From positions 1-64,000 of the forward strand of contig NZ_LGCN01000265.1 in assembly GCF_001279005.1 (NCBI RefSeq): 64,000 bases of DNA, in the 5' to 3' direction. The translations under genes were made by a program, and so were the position numbers. The notes under the pieces were generated by a model. The model was not told the origin of the DNA, ran no database searches, and saw only the letters and a list, made by a program, of their open reading frames with translations. Every line of letters starts with the position of its first letter. Within the stretch, counting starts at the first letter, position 1. Source of the DNA: Streptomyces caelestis. Lineage in GTDB: Bacteria; Actinomycetota; Actinomycetes; Streptomycetales; Streptomycetaceae. Positions 34,161 to 43,347 of the stretch are shown here, one piece after another.

Positions 34161-37100
34161 TCACCGGGAGGACTGCTGACCCAGGCCCCGCCGGACGGGC
34201 AGATCCTCCGGCAGCAGGGTCGTGAGGTCGGCGAGGCTGGGCGAGGCCAGCCCGCCCAGCCGGCGGGCCTGGCTCGTCATCATCGTCTCCAGCAGCTGCC
34301 GGGCGAGCCGCGCGTTGCCGAAGGACCGGTCGCGCGGGATGGCGTCCACATGGGCGCGCAGCGCCTCGACGGTGGCGTCGGCGCACTCGTACCCGGAGGC
34401 GGCGGCGTGCCGGGACACGATGGTGACCAGTTCGTCCGTGCTGTAGTCCTCGAACGTCACGAACTTGGAGAACCGGGACGTCAGACCGGGGTTGGAGTCG
34501 AGGAAGCGCTGCATCTCCTCGGTGTAGCCGGCGACGACGACCACGATCTCGTCGCGGTGGTCCTCCATCAGCTTCAGCAGGGTGTCGACGGCCTCCCGGC
34601 CGAAGTCGTTGGACGACCCCTCGGGGGTCAGGGTGTAGGCCTCGTCGATGAACAGCACCCCACCGAGCGCGCTGGTGAAGACGTCCTTGGTGCGCTGGGC
34701 GGTGTGGCCGACGTACTGGCCCACCAGGTCCGCCCGCGCCACCTCCACCAGGGAGTCGCGGGGGAGCACCCCCAGCGAGTGCAGGAGCCTGGCGTACAGC
34801 CGGGCGACGGTGGTCTTGCCGGTGCCGGGCGGTCCGCTGAAGACGAGGTGGTTGCTGATCCGGGGGGCGGGCAGCCCCGCGGCGATCCGCTGCCGGGCGT
34901 TGGTCAGCAGACTGACCAGGTCGGCGACCTCCCGCTTCACGGCGGCGAGCCCCACCATGGCGGTGAGTTCGGCCATCGGGTCGGACGCGTCCTCGGCGTC
35001 CTGCGCCGTGCCGCCGCCGACGGCCGCCGCCTCCGCGTCGCCGACGTCCTGCGGCAGCAGCAGCGTCAGGTCGCTCTCCGCCGGGTCGGTCATGGCGGCG
35101 AGCCGGAACGCCTGCCGGTCCACCATGTCCTCGAACACGCCGCGGGCCGCACGGCCGTTGCCGAAGGTCGCGTCGCGCGTCATCTGCTCGAAGCGTACGG
35201 CGAGGGCCTCCCGGGTCAGCGGCCCGAGCTCGAACTGGTGCCGGTGGCAGAGGCTCTCGGTGATCGTCACCAGTTCCTCCACCGCGTAGTTGCCGAACTC
35301 GATGGTGCGGGTGAACCGGGAGGCGAGGCCCGGGTTGGCGGTGAGGAACGACTCCATCTGCTCGGAGTAGCCGGCCGCCACCACGACCACGTCCTCGCGG
35401 TGGTCCTCCATCAGCTTCAGCAGGGTGTCGACGGCCTCGCGGCCGAAGTCGTTGGACGTCCCCTCGACGGTGAGGGTGTAGGCCTCGTCGATGAACAGCA
35501 CCCCGCCCAGCGCGCTGTTGAACGCCTCGGTGGTCTTGATGGCCGTACCGCCGATGACCTGCGCGACGAGATCGGCGCGGGCGACCTCGACCAGGTGTCC
35601 GCTCCTGAGCACGCCCAGGTCCGCGAGGATGCTGCCGTAGAGACGGGCGACGGTGGTCTTGCCGGTGCCGGGCGGCCCCGCGAAGATCAGGTGCCGGCTC
35701 ATGGACGGGACCGGCATGCCGAGCCGGCGCCGGCGCTCCGCGAGCTGGTTCAGGTTGACCAGCGTACGCACCTGGTGCTTCACGTTCTCCAGGCCGGTGA
35801 GCGCCTCCAGTTCGGCCAGCGGGCCCTCGGGCTCCCGCTCCTTGCCGGGCCCGCCCGGGGCGCCGTCCTCGCCGGCCGTCCCGGCGGACTCGCCCCAGCT
35901 GTCCGGCAGGCCGTTGTCCGCGCTGGTCAGCAGCTCGACCGTGAGCCGTTCGCTCGCGAGGCTCTGGCGCAGTCCCGCGCCCCGGTTGTCGCGCACGACG
36001 CACCGGGTGACGTCGACCGGTTCGGCGCTGTCGACCCGTACGCCGTCGCCCGTGCTCCCGGTGATCTCACAGGCGTCGAGGACGGCCCGGCCGCCGCGCG
36101 ACACCTGGACGCCGTGGGCCCTCGAACCGTGCACCCGGACCCGCTCCAGGGTGATCTCGGCGCCGTCCCGCACCCCGACCCCGGCGTCGGCGCTGTCGCC
36201 GATCTCGCAGTCCCGCAGGGTGCCCCGGCCGCGTTCGCCGACGAGCAGGCCCGAGCGGGCGGCGGAGCTCAGCACGGTGTCGCTGATCTCGGGGTCGGAG
36301 TCGTCGTCGATGTGCAGCGCGCAGCCGCCGGCGGACTCGATCGCGCAGTGCTCGAGCCGGCCGCGGCCGTCGTCGGTGAACTCGACGCCGTGGCCGCCCG
36401 CGCCGGTGACCCGGGCGTGACGCAGGAGGGGGTTGGCGGCGGAGCGCACGGAGACGCCGACCCCCGCCGCGTCCAGGACCTCCAGGCGTTCGAACTCGGC
36501 CGTGGAGTCGTCCCAGAGCTGCACCGCCCCGGCGGTGTCGGCGCAGTCGCTCACCACTGTGTCCCGCAGCAGCGGGGCGCTGCCCTCGACGACCCGCACG
36601 GCGCCCTCGGTGGAGCCGTGGAACGAGCAGCCCTCCAGGGTCCCGCGCGAGCGGTCCAGGACGAGCAGCCCGCTGGTCTTCGTGCGCCGGGTGACGCACC
36701 CGCGCAGCACCGGGTCGGCCCCGCCGGAGATGACGATGCCGCTCTGCGCGATGGACTCGAAGGAGGTCTCCTCGATCTCCGGGCGGGACATGCTGGTCAC
36801 CAGCAGCCCCACCGAGGTGTGGTGCACGACGCACCGCAGCACCCGGGTCGAGCTGTGGCCCTCCAGGGCGATGGCCGGCTTGTCGGTGCCGGAGATGTCG
36901 CAGCCCTCCACGGTGCCCCGCGCCTCGCCGCTCGCCAGGACGCCGTTGGCCCGCGCGCCGCGGATGCGGCAGTCGCGGACCAGGGGTCCGGCGGTCTCGC
37001 CGATGACCACCGCGGAGGTGCCGAAGTTCTCGAACACGCAGTCCTCGACGACGCTCTCGGACTCCGAGGAGTCGACGAGCCCGGCGCCGCCGGGGTTGCC

Positions 37101-37493
37101 GATCCGGCAGCCGCGGGCGGCCAGCGAACCCTTGCCGCGGACCAGCAGCGCCGTCCACCCGGCGCCGGTCACGGTGCACCCGTCGAGGGCGGCCTGGCCG
37201 GCCGGCACGTCCACGACCGCGGCCTCCTTGTCGCGGCCCCGGAGGGTGAGGGCGCTGAGCATCACGGCGTCGGCCATGAGGGTGACGGCGGTGCCGTCCC
37301 GCGGGCAGAGCTCGACGGTGCCCGGCTCGCCCTCGCCGACGATCGTCACCCGGTGCCGGATGACGAGGTTCTCGGCGTAGCGGCCGGGACGGACCCGGAT
37401 CACCGCCCCGGTACGGGCCTGGGCCAGTGCCTCACCGATCGTCCGGAATCCGTCCGACCGTTCCGGGCCGACCGTGAGTATTTGCCGTGCCAC
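34161..37493 (-). CDS. Right-handed beta-helix fused to two EccA/CbxX-type AAA ATPase domains
   Basis: An 1110-residue cytosolic protein. The GTG start at 37493 has AAGGAGG eight bases upstream; the frame opens earlier but without support. Residues about 5-500 form a pectate-lyase-like parallel beta-helix with many short turns (IGEALAQARTGAVIRVRPGRY, then repeats such as LEGCSFHGSTEGAVRV). Two CbxX/CfqX-type AAA domains follow, with Walker A GPPGTGKTT at K612 and K893 and Walker B VLFIDEAYTL in both. EccA, the T7SS chaperone ATPase, has one such domain after a TPR region; here a beta-helix replaces the TPR part and the AAA unit is doubled. It probably remodels or delivers T7SS substrates. Confidence 0.88.
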   Translation of the reverse strand: MARQILTVGPERSDGFRTIGEALAQARTGAVIRVRPGRYAENLVIRHRVTIVGEGEPGTVELCPRDGTAVTLMADAVMLSALTLRGRDKEAAVVDVPAGQAALDGCTVTGAGWTALLVRGKGSLAARGCRIGNPGGAGLVDSSESESVVEDCVFENFGTSAVVIGETAGPLVRDCRIRGARANGVLASGEARGTVEGCDISGTDKPAIALEGHSSTRVLRCVVHHTSVGLLVTSMSRPEIEETSFESIAQSGIVISGGADPVLRGCVTRRTKTSGLLVLDRSRGTLEGCSFHGSTEGAVRVVEGSAPLLRDTVVSDCADTAGAVQLWDDSTAEFERLEVLDAAGVGVSVRSAANPLLRHARVTGAGGHGVEFTDDGRGRLEHCAIESAGGCALHIDDDSDPEISDTVLSSAARSGLLVGERGRGTLRDCEIGDSADAGVGVRDGAEITLERVRVHGSRAHGVQVSRGGRAVLDACEITGSTGDGVRVDSAEPVDVTRCVVRDNRGAGLRQSLASERLTVELLTSADNGLPDSWGESAGTAGEDGAPGGPGKEREPEGPLAELEALTGLENVKHQVRTLVNLNQLAERRRRLGMPVPSMSRHLIFAGPPGTGKTTVARLYGSILADLGVLRSGHLVEVARADLVAQVIGGTAIKTTEAFNSALGGVLFIDEAYTLTVEGTSNDFGREAVDTLLKLMEDHREDVVVVAAGYSEQMESFLTANPGLASRFTRTIEFGNYAVEELVTITESLCHRHQFELGPLTREALAVRFEQMTRDATFGNGRAARGVFEDMVDRQAFRLAAMTDPAESDLTLLLPQDVGDAEAAAVGGGTAQDAEDASDPMAELTAMVGLAAVKREVADLVSLLTNARQRIAAGLPAPRISNHLVFSGPPGTGKTTVARLYARLLHSLGVLPRDSLVEVARADLVGQYVGHTAQRTKDVFTSALGGVLFIDEAYTLTPEGSSNDFGREAVDTLLKLMEDHRDEIVVVVAGYTEEMQRFLDSNPGLTSRFSKFVTFEDYSTDELVTIVSRHAAASGYECADATVEALRAHVDAIPRDRSFGNARLARQLLETMMTSQARRLGGLASPSLADLTTLLPEDLPVRRGLGQQSSR

Positions 37494-37558
37494 GCCTCGA
37501 ACCTCCTTGTGCTGCTGCGGTAGTTGGCGTTGTGTGCCGTACATCTTGTGTGCCTATC

Positions 37559-38797
37559 ATGCGGCTCATGCGGAATGTCATGAAAAGCCGGGGTGCGGGT
37601 TGCGTGCTGGCGATCGCCGTGGTCCTGCCGGCCGCCGGCGGGCCGGCCTTCGCCCTCCCCGCCGCCCCGGCCGCGCCGTCGGGGAGGCCCGGCGCCGGCG
37701 ATCCGGGGGCCACGCTGCTGCCCCCGCTGCCCGTCCGGCTCGGTGAGGGCAACCCGTGCACCGGGGCCTCGGGGCGGACGGCCACCGGAGCGGCGTGGTC
37801 GCAGACGGCGCTCGGGCTGTCCCGGGCCCAGCGGATCTCGCGCGGCGGCGGTGTGACCGTCGCGGTGGTCGACACCGGTGTCTCCACCGGCGTCCCCAGC
37901 CTGTCCGGCAGGGTGGAGGCCGTCGACGCGGCGGCCGACGACTGCGTGGGCCACGGCACGTTCGCCGCCGGCCTGATCGCCGCCGCACCGGTGAAGGGCA
38001 GCGGCATCACCGGGGTCGCCCCGCAGGCGGAGATCCTCGCCCTGCCGGGCACCGACGACCGCGGAGTGCCCTCCGTGGAACGCGTGGCCGCCGGCATCCG
38101 GACGGCGGCGGACCGCGGCGCGCAGGTCATCTACGTCGGCCAGGTCCTGCGCACCGGCAAGGCCGAACTCACCGCGGCCGTCGCGTACGCCACCGGGCGC
38201 GACGCGCTGGTCGTCGCGCCCGCCGCCCCGGACGCCGTGCCCCGTGAGGAGCAGGGGCCCGACGGCGAGATGCCCGAGGGCCCGTACTGGCCGGCCGCGG
38301 CGCCCGGCGCGCTCGCCGTCGTGGACTTCGGCCCCGGCGGCGTACGGCAGAGGAACGCGCCGCCCGCCCACGAGCCCGACCTGTCCGCGCCCGGCGACGA
38401 GATGGTCAGCGTCGGCCCCGGGGGCGCCGGCCACTACATCGGCTCCGGCGCCTCGCTGGCCGCGGCGGGCGTCGCGGGCACCGCCGCACTCGTCCGCGCC
38501 TACCACCCCGACCTCACGGCGGCCGAGGCCGCCCGCCGCCTCCTCGACACCGCCTACCCCTCGGACACGCCCCGCCTGGACCCGTACGCGGCCCTGTCGC
38601 TGGTCCAGGACCGCGTGAAGCCCTCGGCGCAGGCCGCCGTCCCCGCACGGATGCCGCCTCCCGCCGACCCCGCTCCCCGCACCCGCTCCCTGACGATCGC
38701 GGCCGTGGGCCTGACCACGGTGCTCCTGCTCGCGGCCCTCGCCGCGGTGATCCCCCGGGGCCGCACCCGCAACTGGCGCCCCCCGAACGCCTCCTGA
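37559..38797 (+). CDS. mycP: Mycosin-like subtilisin (MycP), possibly catalytically impaired
   Basis: The membrane-anchored S8 protease of T7SS, here 412 residues. It has a signal peptide (to about residue 33, GGPAFALP), a catalytic domain, and a C-terminal membrane helix (LTIAAVGLTTVLLLAALAAVI) with a basic tail. The triad is present: D105 in VAVVDTGVS, H132 in GHGTFAAG and S299 in GSGASLAAAGVAG. The serine motif is unusual (GAS and no proline, against GTSxAxP). Where subtilisins have the oxyanion-hole Asn, this protein reads VVAPAAPD, with Pro224 at the expected Asn site. Start is uncertain among ATGs at 37559, 37568 and 37580. It diverges from the beta-helix/AAA gene with only 65 bp between. 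Confidence 0.85.
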   Translation: MRLMRNVMKSRGAGCVLAIAVVLPAAGGPAFALPAAPAAPSGRPGAGDPGATLLPPLPVRLGEGNPCTGASGRTATGAAWSQTALGLSRAQRISRGGGVTVAVVDTGVSTGVPSLSGRVEAVDAAADDCVGHGTFAAGLIAAAPVKGSGITGVAPQAEILALPGTDDRGVPSVERVAAGIRTAADRGAQVIYVGQVLRTGKAELTAAVAYATGRDALVVAPAAPDAVPREEQGPDGEMPEGPYWPAAAPGALAVVDFGPGGVRQRNAPPAHEPDLSAPGDEMVSVGPGGAGHYIGSGASLAAAGVAGTAALVRAYHPDLTAAEAARRLLDTAYPSDTPRLDPYAALSLVQDRVKPSAQAAVPARMPPPADPAPRTRSLTIAAVGLTTVLLLAALAAVIPRGRTRNWRPPNAS

Positions 38798-38829
38798 GAG
38801 GGCCGTCACCGCCGCTGTCCGCGGGCAGC

Positions 38830-38955
38830 CGTGCCTCCCCCGGCGCCTTGAGGGCCCGGGGGCGCCTCCCAGGGCGCTGGGGGTCCCCCCGCTCATGGCG
38901 GTCCCCCCGCTCGAGCGAGGCCGAGCGTGGGGGAGGAGCCGAGCGTGGGGGAGGT
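38830..38955. repeat. Intergenic repeat related to the element at 4487-4598
   Basis: The stretch starts GTGCCTCCCCC and contains GCCTTGAGG, GCCTCCCAGGGCGCTGGGG and GCTCGAGCGAGGCCGAGCG. These blocks occur in the same order in the reverse complement of 4487-4598. The TCGGC/GGGGGAGG palindromes are repeated toward the right end. It lies between the convergent mycP and eccC genes and may also terminate both. Confidence 0.65.
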
Positions 38956-39065
38956 CCCCCGCGAGCACCGGGCCGCGCAACCCACCCCCGGCCCACCCCG
39001 ACGCGGCGCACCCCGCGAGCACCGGGCTGTGCGGCATCCGCCGACGGCCGTCCGACACGGGCCCA

Positions 39066-42000
39066 TCAGGACGCGTCCTCCACGAGCCCCGTCTGCACCT
39101 GCAAGGTCTTGCGCCGGGCGATCCGGACCGCCCGCCCCGGAATCAGCTCCCGCCCCTTCACGCTCCCGAAGAGGTACCCCTCGCTCGGCGGACACGACAT
39201 CAGCAGCCCGGGCGTGTTGACCTCCTGCAGCCTCCGCAGCAACGCCTCGTTGAGCCCACGCCCGGCCCCCGCCGACGACCGCGCCACCACCAGGTGCAAC
39301 CCCACCTCGTGCCCCAGCGCCAGATGGTCGAGGAGCGGGGCGAACGGCTGCGTCATCGGCCCGCCGCCCACCATGTCGTAGTCGTCGACCAGGATGAACA
39401 GCCGCGGCCCCTGCCACCAGTCGCACAACCGCATCCGCGACGGAGCGATGTCCTCCCCCGGAACCCGCTGCTTGACCGCCCGCGCCGCCCCGTCCACCAG
39501 GTCCCGCAGCATGTCCAGGGACACGGCGTGCCCCAGCCGGTACGCCTCGGGAACGCTCTCCACCAGCTCCCGCCGGTAGTCCACCGTCATGATCCGCGCC
39601 TCGGCCGGCGTGTACCGCTCGGTGATGCCGCGCGCGACCAGCTTCAGCAGGTTCGTCTTGCCGCTCTCCGTGTCGCCCACCACGATCAGGTGCGGGTTCT
39701 CGGCGAAGTCGTGCCACACCGGGGCCAGTTCGTTCTCGTCCAGGCCGATCGCGATCCGCAGGCCGTTCTCGCCCTCCGCCTCCGGCAGCTCCTCGACCGG
39801 CAGCTTCGCCGGCAGCATCCGCACCCGGGGCGCGGTCGGCCCCGTCCAGTTCTCGGCGATCGCGGCGACCAGCCCCGCGACCCCGTCCGCGAGGTCGTCG
39901 GCGTCCTCGACCCCGTCGACGCGCGGCAGCGCCGCCAGGTAGTGCAGCTTGTCCGGGGTCAGCCCCCGCCCCGCGCTGCGCGGGATCGTCGCCGCCTTCC
40001 GGGAGTCGATCTGGGAGTCCATCGGATCACCCATCCGCAGCTCCAGCCGGGTCCCGGTCTGGTCGCGCACCGAGGACGACAGCTCCACCCAGCGGGCGGT
40101 GGTGACGATCAGGTGGACGCCGTAGTTGAGCCCGCGGGCGGCCAGCGCGTTGAACGTGGCGATGTGCCGGTCGAAGTCCTGGCGCACGGTGGCCCAGCCG
40201 TCGATGGCCAGGAAGACGTCCCCGTGCGGCTCGTCGGGGAACTCGCCCGCCGCGCGCCGCTTGCGGTACGTCGCCATGGAGTCGATGCCGTGCTCCAGGA
40301 AGAACCGCTCCCGCCGGGCGAGCAGCGTGGTGACCTCCGCGATCGTACGGCCCACCCGCTCGGTGTCCACCCGCGCCGCGACCCCGCTCATATGGGGCAG
40401 CCCGTCCAGCGAGGCCAGCGTGCCGCCGCCGAAGTCCAGGCAGTAGAACTGGACCTCGCGCGGGGTGTGGGTGAGCGCCAGCGCGGTGATGAGGGTCCGC
40501 AGCAGCGTGCTCTTGCCGCTCTGCGGGCCCCCGGCGATGGCCACGTGGCCGCCGGCCGCCGACAGGTCCACGGTCAGCAGGTCGCGCAGCTGGTCGAAGG
40601 GCCGGTCCACGACGCCCACCGGCACGGTGAGCCGCCCCCGCAGCGGCCAGTCGGCCGTGGTCAGGCCGTAGCGCGGATCGGGCGCCAGCGGCGGCAGGAT
40701 CTGGTCCAGGGTGGCCGGCCGGCCCAGCGGCGGCAGCCACACCTGGTGCGCGGGCGGCCCCGCCCCGCGCAGCCGGTCGAGCGCCACCGACAGCAGCGTC
40801 TCCCCGCCGCCGTCCCCCTCGCCCTCCGGCTCCGGCGCGTCGGGCTCGCCCGCCGGGTCCGGGTCCGCGGGCGCGCGCGGCACCACCCACTCCGCCGTCC
40901 ACGGCACCACCTGACGCGCCACCTGCGCCTGCACGACGGCCCGGCGCCGCCGGTACGGCCCCGAGACGTACGCGGCCCGGAACCGGGTCAGCGCGTCGAC
41001 GCCGCTCTTGAGGAAACCGGCGCCCGGCTGCGCGGGCAGCTCGTAGGCGTCCGGCACGCCCAGCACGCCCCGGCTCTCCATCGCGGAGAACGTCCGCAGA
41101 CCGATCCGGTACGACAGATGGCTCTCCAGCTGGTGCATGCGGCCCTCGTCCAGCCGCTGCGAGGCGAGCAGCAGATGGACCCCGAGACTGCGCCCGAGCC
41201 GGCCGATCATCACGAACAGCTCCATGAAGTCGCGGTGCGAGGCCAGCAGTTCGCTGAACTCGTCGACCACCACGAACAGGCTGGGCAGCGGCTGCAGCGG
41301 CGTCCCGGACTGCCGCGCCTTCTCGTACTCCAGCGCGGAGGTGTAGTTCCCGGCGGCGCGCAGCAGCTCCTGCCGCCGGATCAGCTCCCCGTGCAGGGCG
41401 TCCTGCATCCGCGCGACCAGCGCCACCTCGTCCGCGAGGTTGGTGATGACCGCCGAGGTGTGCGGCAGCTCGTCGAGGCCGAGGAAGGTCGCGCCGCCCT
41501 TGAAGTCGACGAGGACGAAGTTCAGCGTCTCGGAGGAGTTGGTCAGCGCCAGCCCCAGCACCAGCGTGCGCAGCAGCTCGCTCTTGCCGGAGCCGGTCGC
41601 GCCGATCAGCATGCCGTGCGGTCCCGTGCCGCCCTGCGCGGACTCCTTGATGTCCAGCTCCACCGGCCGGCCCTCACCGCTCACCGCGATCGGCACCCGC
41701 AGCCGGGCGCTGCCGGTCGCCTTCTCCCACAGCGTGGCCGGGTCGTGCCGGTGCAGATCGGGGATGTTCAGCAGCGAGGTCAGTTCGACGTCGTCGGCGA
41801 GCGGCTTGGAGTCGTCGCCGCCCACGCTCATCCGGTACGGCGCCAGCAGCCGGGCGAGCGCGAGCGCGCCCACCGTGCCCAGCCGGTCGGGCCGGCCGAG
41901 CACCGTCGACTGCTCCTTGCGGTCGCGGTCGGTGCGCACCAGCGCGACACCGCCCTCGTCCACCTCCAGGCGCAGCGTGGTCCGGCCGGGCTTCCACGCG

Positions 42001-43052
42001 AGCGCCCCGGTGAGGTCGAGCACCACCGCGTTGCGGAACCCGTGGCCGTCGAAGCGGTGCCCGGCCGGCACCGTGCAGCCGTCGATCACGACGACCGTGT
42101 ACGGCTCCTCGCGCCCCGGGACCGCGTCGGGGTCGGCGCCCGGCCGCTCCAGGAACTCGGCGCCGAGCAGGTTCTCCAGCTCGGTGAAGGCCGAGGCGAT
42201 CAGGCGGGCCGGTCCGGCGCCGTCCTCCTCGTGCCGGTGCAGGCTGTGCGGCAGCCACTTCGCCCACTCCCACTCCGCGCGCCGCTCGTCCGAGACGCAC
42301 AGCGCGATCCACAGGTCGTCGGGGGAGTGGAACACCGCCAACTGCGCGAGCAGGGCCCGGGCCTGGGCGCGTATTTGCTCCTCGTCCCCGCGGAACAGCA
42401 CCTTCGACCAGGCCCGCAGATAGATCGCGATGGGCTGGTCCCGGACGGTGGAGTAGGCCCGGGTGAAGCTGCGCAGCGCGTGCGCCGACAGCGGCTCCAG
42501 GTCCTCGACGGGCTTGGTCGACAGCGGCGTCAGCTTCATCGCCAGCCGCTGGTCGCCCACGCCCATCCGCACCTCGGCGAAGTCCTCGTCCGACGACCGC
42601 CGTTCCCACAGCCGGGTGCTGCGCACCAGCGACGACAGCGCGTCGGGGTCCGGATGGCGCCAGGCGAGGGCGCGCTGCTGCTCGACGATGGACGCCCGCA
42701 CCATGCGCCGGGTCTGCCGCAGGTACCGCAGGTAGTCGCGGCGCTCGCCCTTCATCCGTTGCTTGCGTTCGCCGTTGCGGCGCATGACCTGACCGAGCAT
42801 CATGCCCGCCGACGCGATCACCATCACACCGAGCGCGATGTAGATGAACCCGCCACCGCCCTGGCTCATCCCCGGCCGCATGAACATCAGCATCATGGAG
42901 ACCGACATCAGCGCCATCGGCAGATACGTCCACACCGCGGAACTGTCCGGCACGACTTCCGGGAGCGTGGGCGGCTCCTGGAGACTCAGTTCCCCCGACG
43001 GCATTTCCGGCCCTTTGCGGCGGGCCGGGCGGCGGAACAGGATCACGCTCAA
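39066..43052 (-). CDS. eccC: EccC, FtsK/SpoIIIE-type motor ATPase of type VII secretion
   Basis: The 1328-residue motor of the T7SS, membrane-bound with three stacked ATPase domains. Two N-terminal membrane helices (about 42-60 and 69-90) precede the ATPases. Walker A motifs are GATGSGKS (K490), GGPQSGKS (K847) and GDTESGKT (K1132). Walker B is complete only in the first (LFVVVDEFSELL); the second and third read VFLAIDGW and LFILVDDYD. This matches known EccC proteins, where only ATPase 1 hydrolyses well and the others act in substrate control. The start is TTG at 43052, with GAGGAGG seven bases upstream. It is a single-chain EccC rather than the split EccCa/EccCb form, and is divergent from eccD. 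Confidence 0.96.
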   Translation of the reverse strand: MSVILFRRPARRKGPEMPSGELSLQEPPTLPEVVPDSSAVWTYLPMALMSVSMMLMFMRPGMSQGGGGFIYIALGVMVIASAGMMLGQVMRRNGERKQRMKGERRDYLRYLRQTRRMVRASIVEQQRALAWRHPDPDALSSLVRSTRLWERRSSDEDFAEVRMGVGDQRLAMKLTPLSTKPVEDLEPLSAHALRSFTRAYSTVRDQPIAIYLRAWSKVLFRGDEEQIRAQARALLAQLAVFHSPDDLWIALCVSDERRAEWEWAKWLPHSLHRHEEDGAGPARLIASAFTELENLLGAEFLERPGADPDAVPGREEPYTVVVIDGCTVPAGHRFDGHGFRNAVVLDLTGALAWKPGRTTLRLEVDEGGVALVRTDRDRKEQSTVLGRPDRLGTVGALALARLLAPYRMSVGGDDSKPLADDVELTSLLNIPDLHRHDPATLWEKATGSARLRVPIAVSGEGRPVELDIKESAQGGTGPHGMLIGATGSGKSELLRTLVLGLALTNSSETLNFVLVDFKGGATFLGLDELPHTSAVITNLADEVALVARMQDALHGELIRRQELLRAAGNYTSALEYEKARQSGTPLQPLPSLFVVVDEFSELLASHRDFMELFVMIGRLGRSLGVHLLLASQRLDEGRMHQLESHLSYRIGLRTFSAMESRGVLGVPDAYELPAQPGAGFLKSGVDALTRFRAAYVSGPYRRRRAVVQAQVARQVVPWTAEWVVPRAPADPDPAGEPDAPEPEGEGDGGGETLLSVALDRLRGAGPPAHQVWLPPLGRPATLDQILPPLAPDPRYGLTTADWPLRGRLTVPVGVVDRPFDQLRDLLTVDLSAAGGHVAIAGGPQSGKSTLLRTLITALALTHTPREVQFYCLDFGGGTLASLDGLPHMSGVAARVDTERVGRTIAEVTTLLARRERFFLEHGIDSMATYRKRRAAGEFPDEPHGDVFLAIDGWATVRQDFDRHIATFNALAARGLNYGVHLIVTTARWVELSSSVRDQTGTRLELRMGDPMDSQIDSRKAATIPRSAGRGLTPDKLHYLAALPRVDGVEDADDLADGVAGLVAAIAENWTGPTAPRVRMLPAKLPVEELPEAEGENGLRIAIGLDENELAPVWHDFAENPHLIVVGDTESGKTNLLKLVARGITERYTPAEARIMTVDYRRELVESVPEAYRLGHAVSLDMLRDLVDGAARAVKQRVPGEDIAPSRMRLCDWWQGPRLFILVDDYDMVGGGPMTQPFAPLLDHLALGHEVGLHLVVARSSAGAGRGLNEALLRRLQEVNTPGLLMSCPPSEGYLFGSVKGRELIPGRAVRIARRKTLQVQTGLVEDAS

Positions 43053-43347
43053 CGAACGTCCTCCTCAACGATTTCGGAAGGAATTCCGGGGAAACCTCGC
43101 GGGAACGTCGCGGGTTTTTCCGTAAAGAGACCAGAGTCCCGAGCGACGGCTTCGGGAAAATGGCCGGGAGGTGCCGTGACGCCGAACTCCCGGAGTGATG
43201 TTGCGAAAAGCCCGGCGTACGGTCAAACTCGTCGGCGCATGCCCCGTCCGACTTCTCCGTCGCGTTCGGCGACCGGCCGGTGTGCCGCTGCCACCTTCCA
43301 GCCACCGCGTATCGCGTGGTCCGCCAGAAAGTGTGAACCCCGAACCC

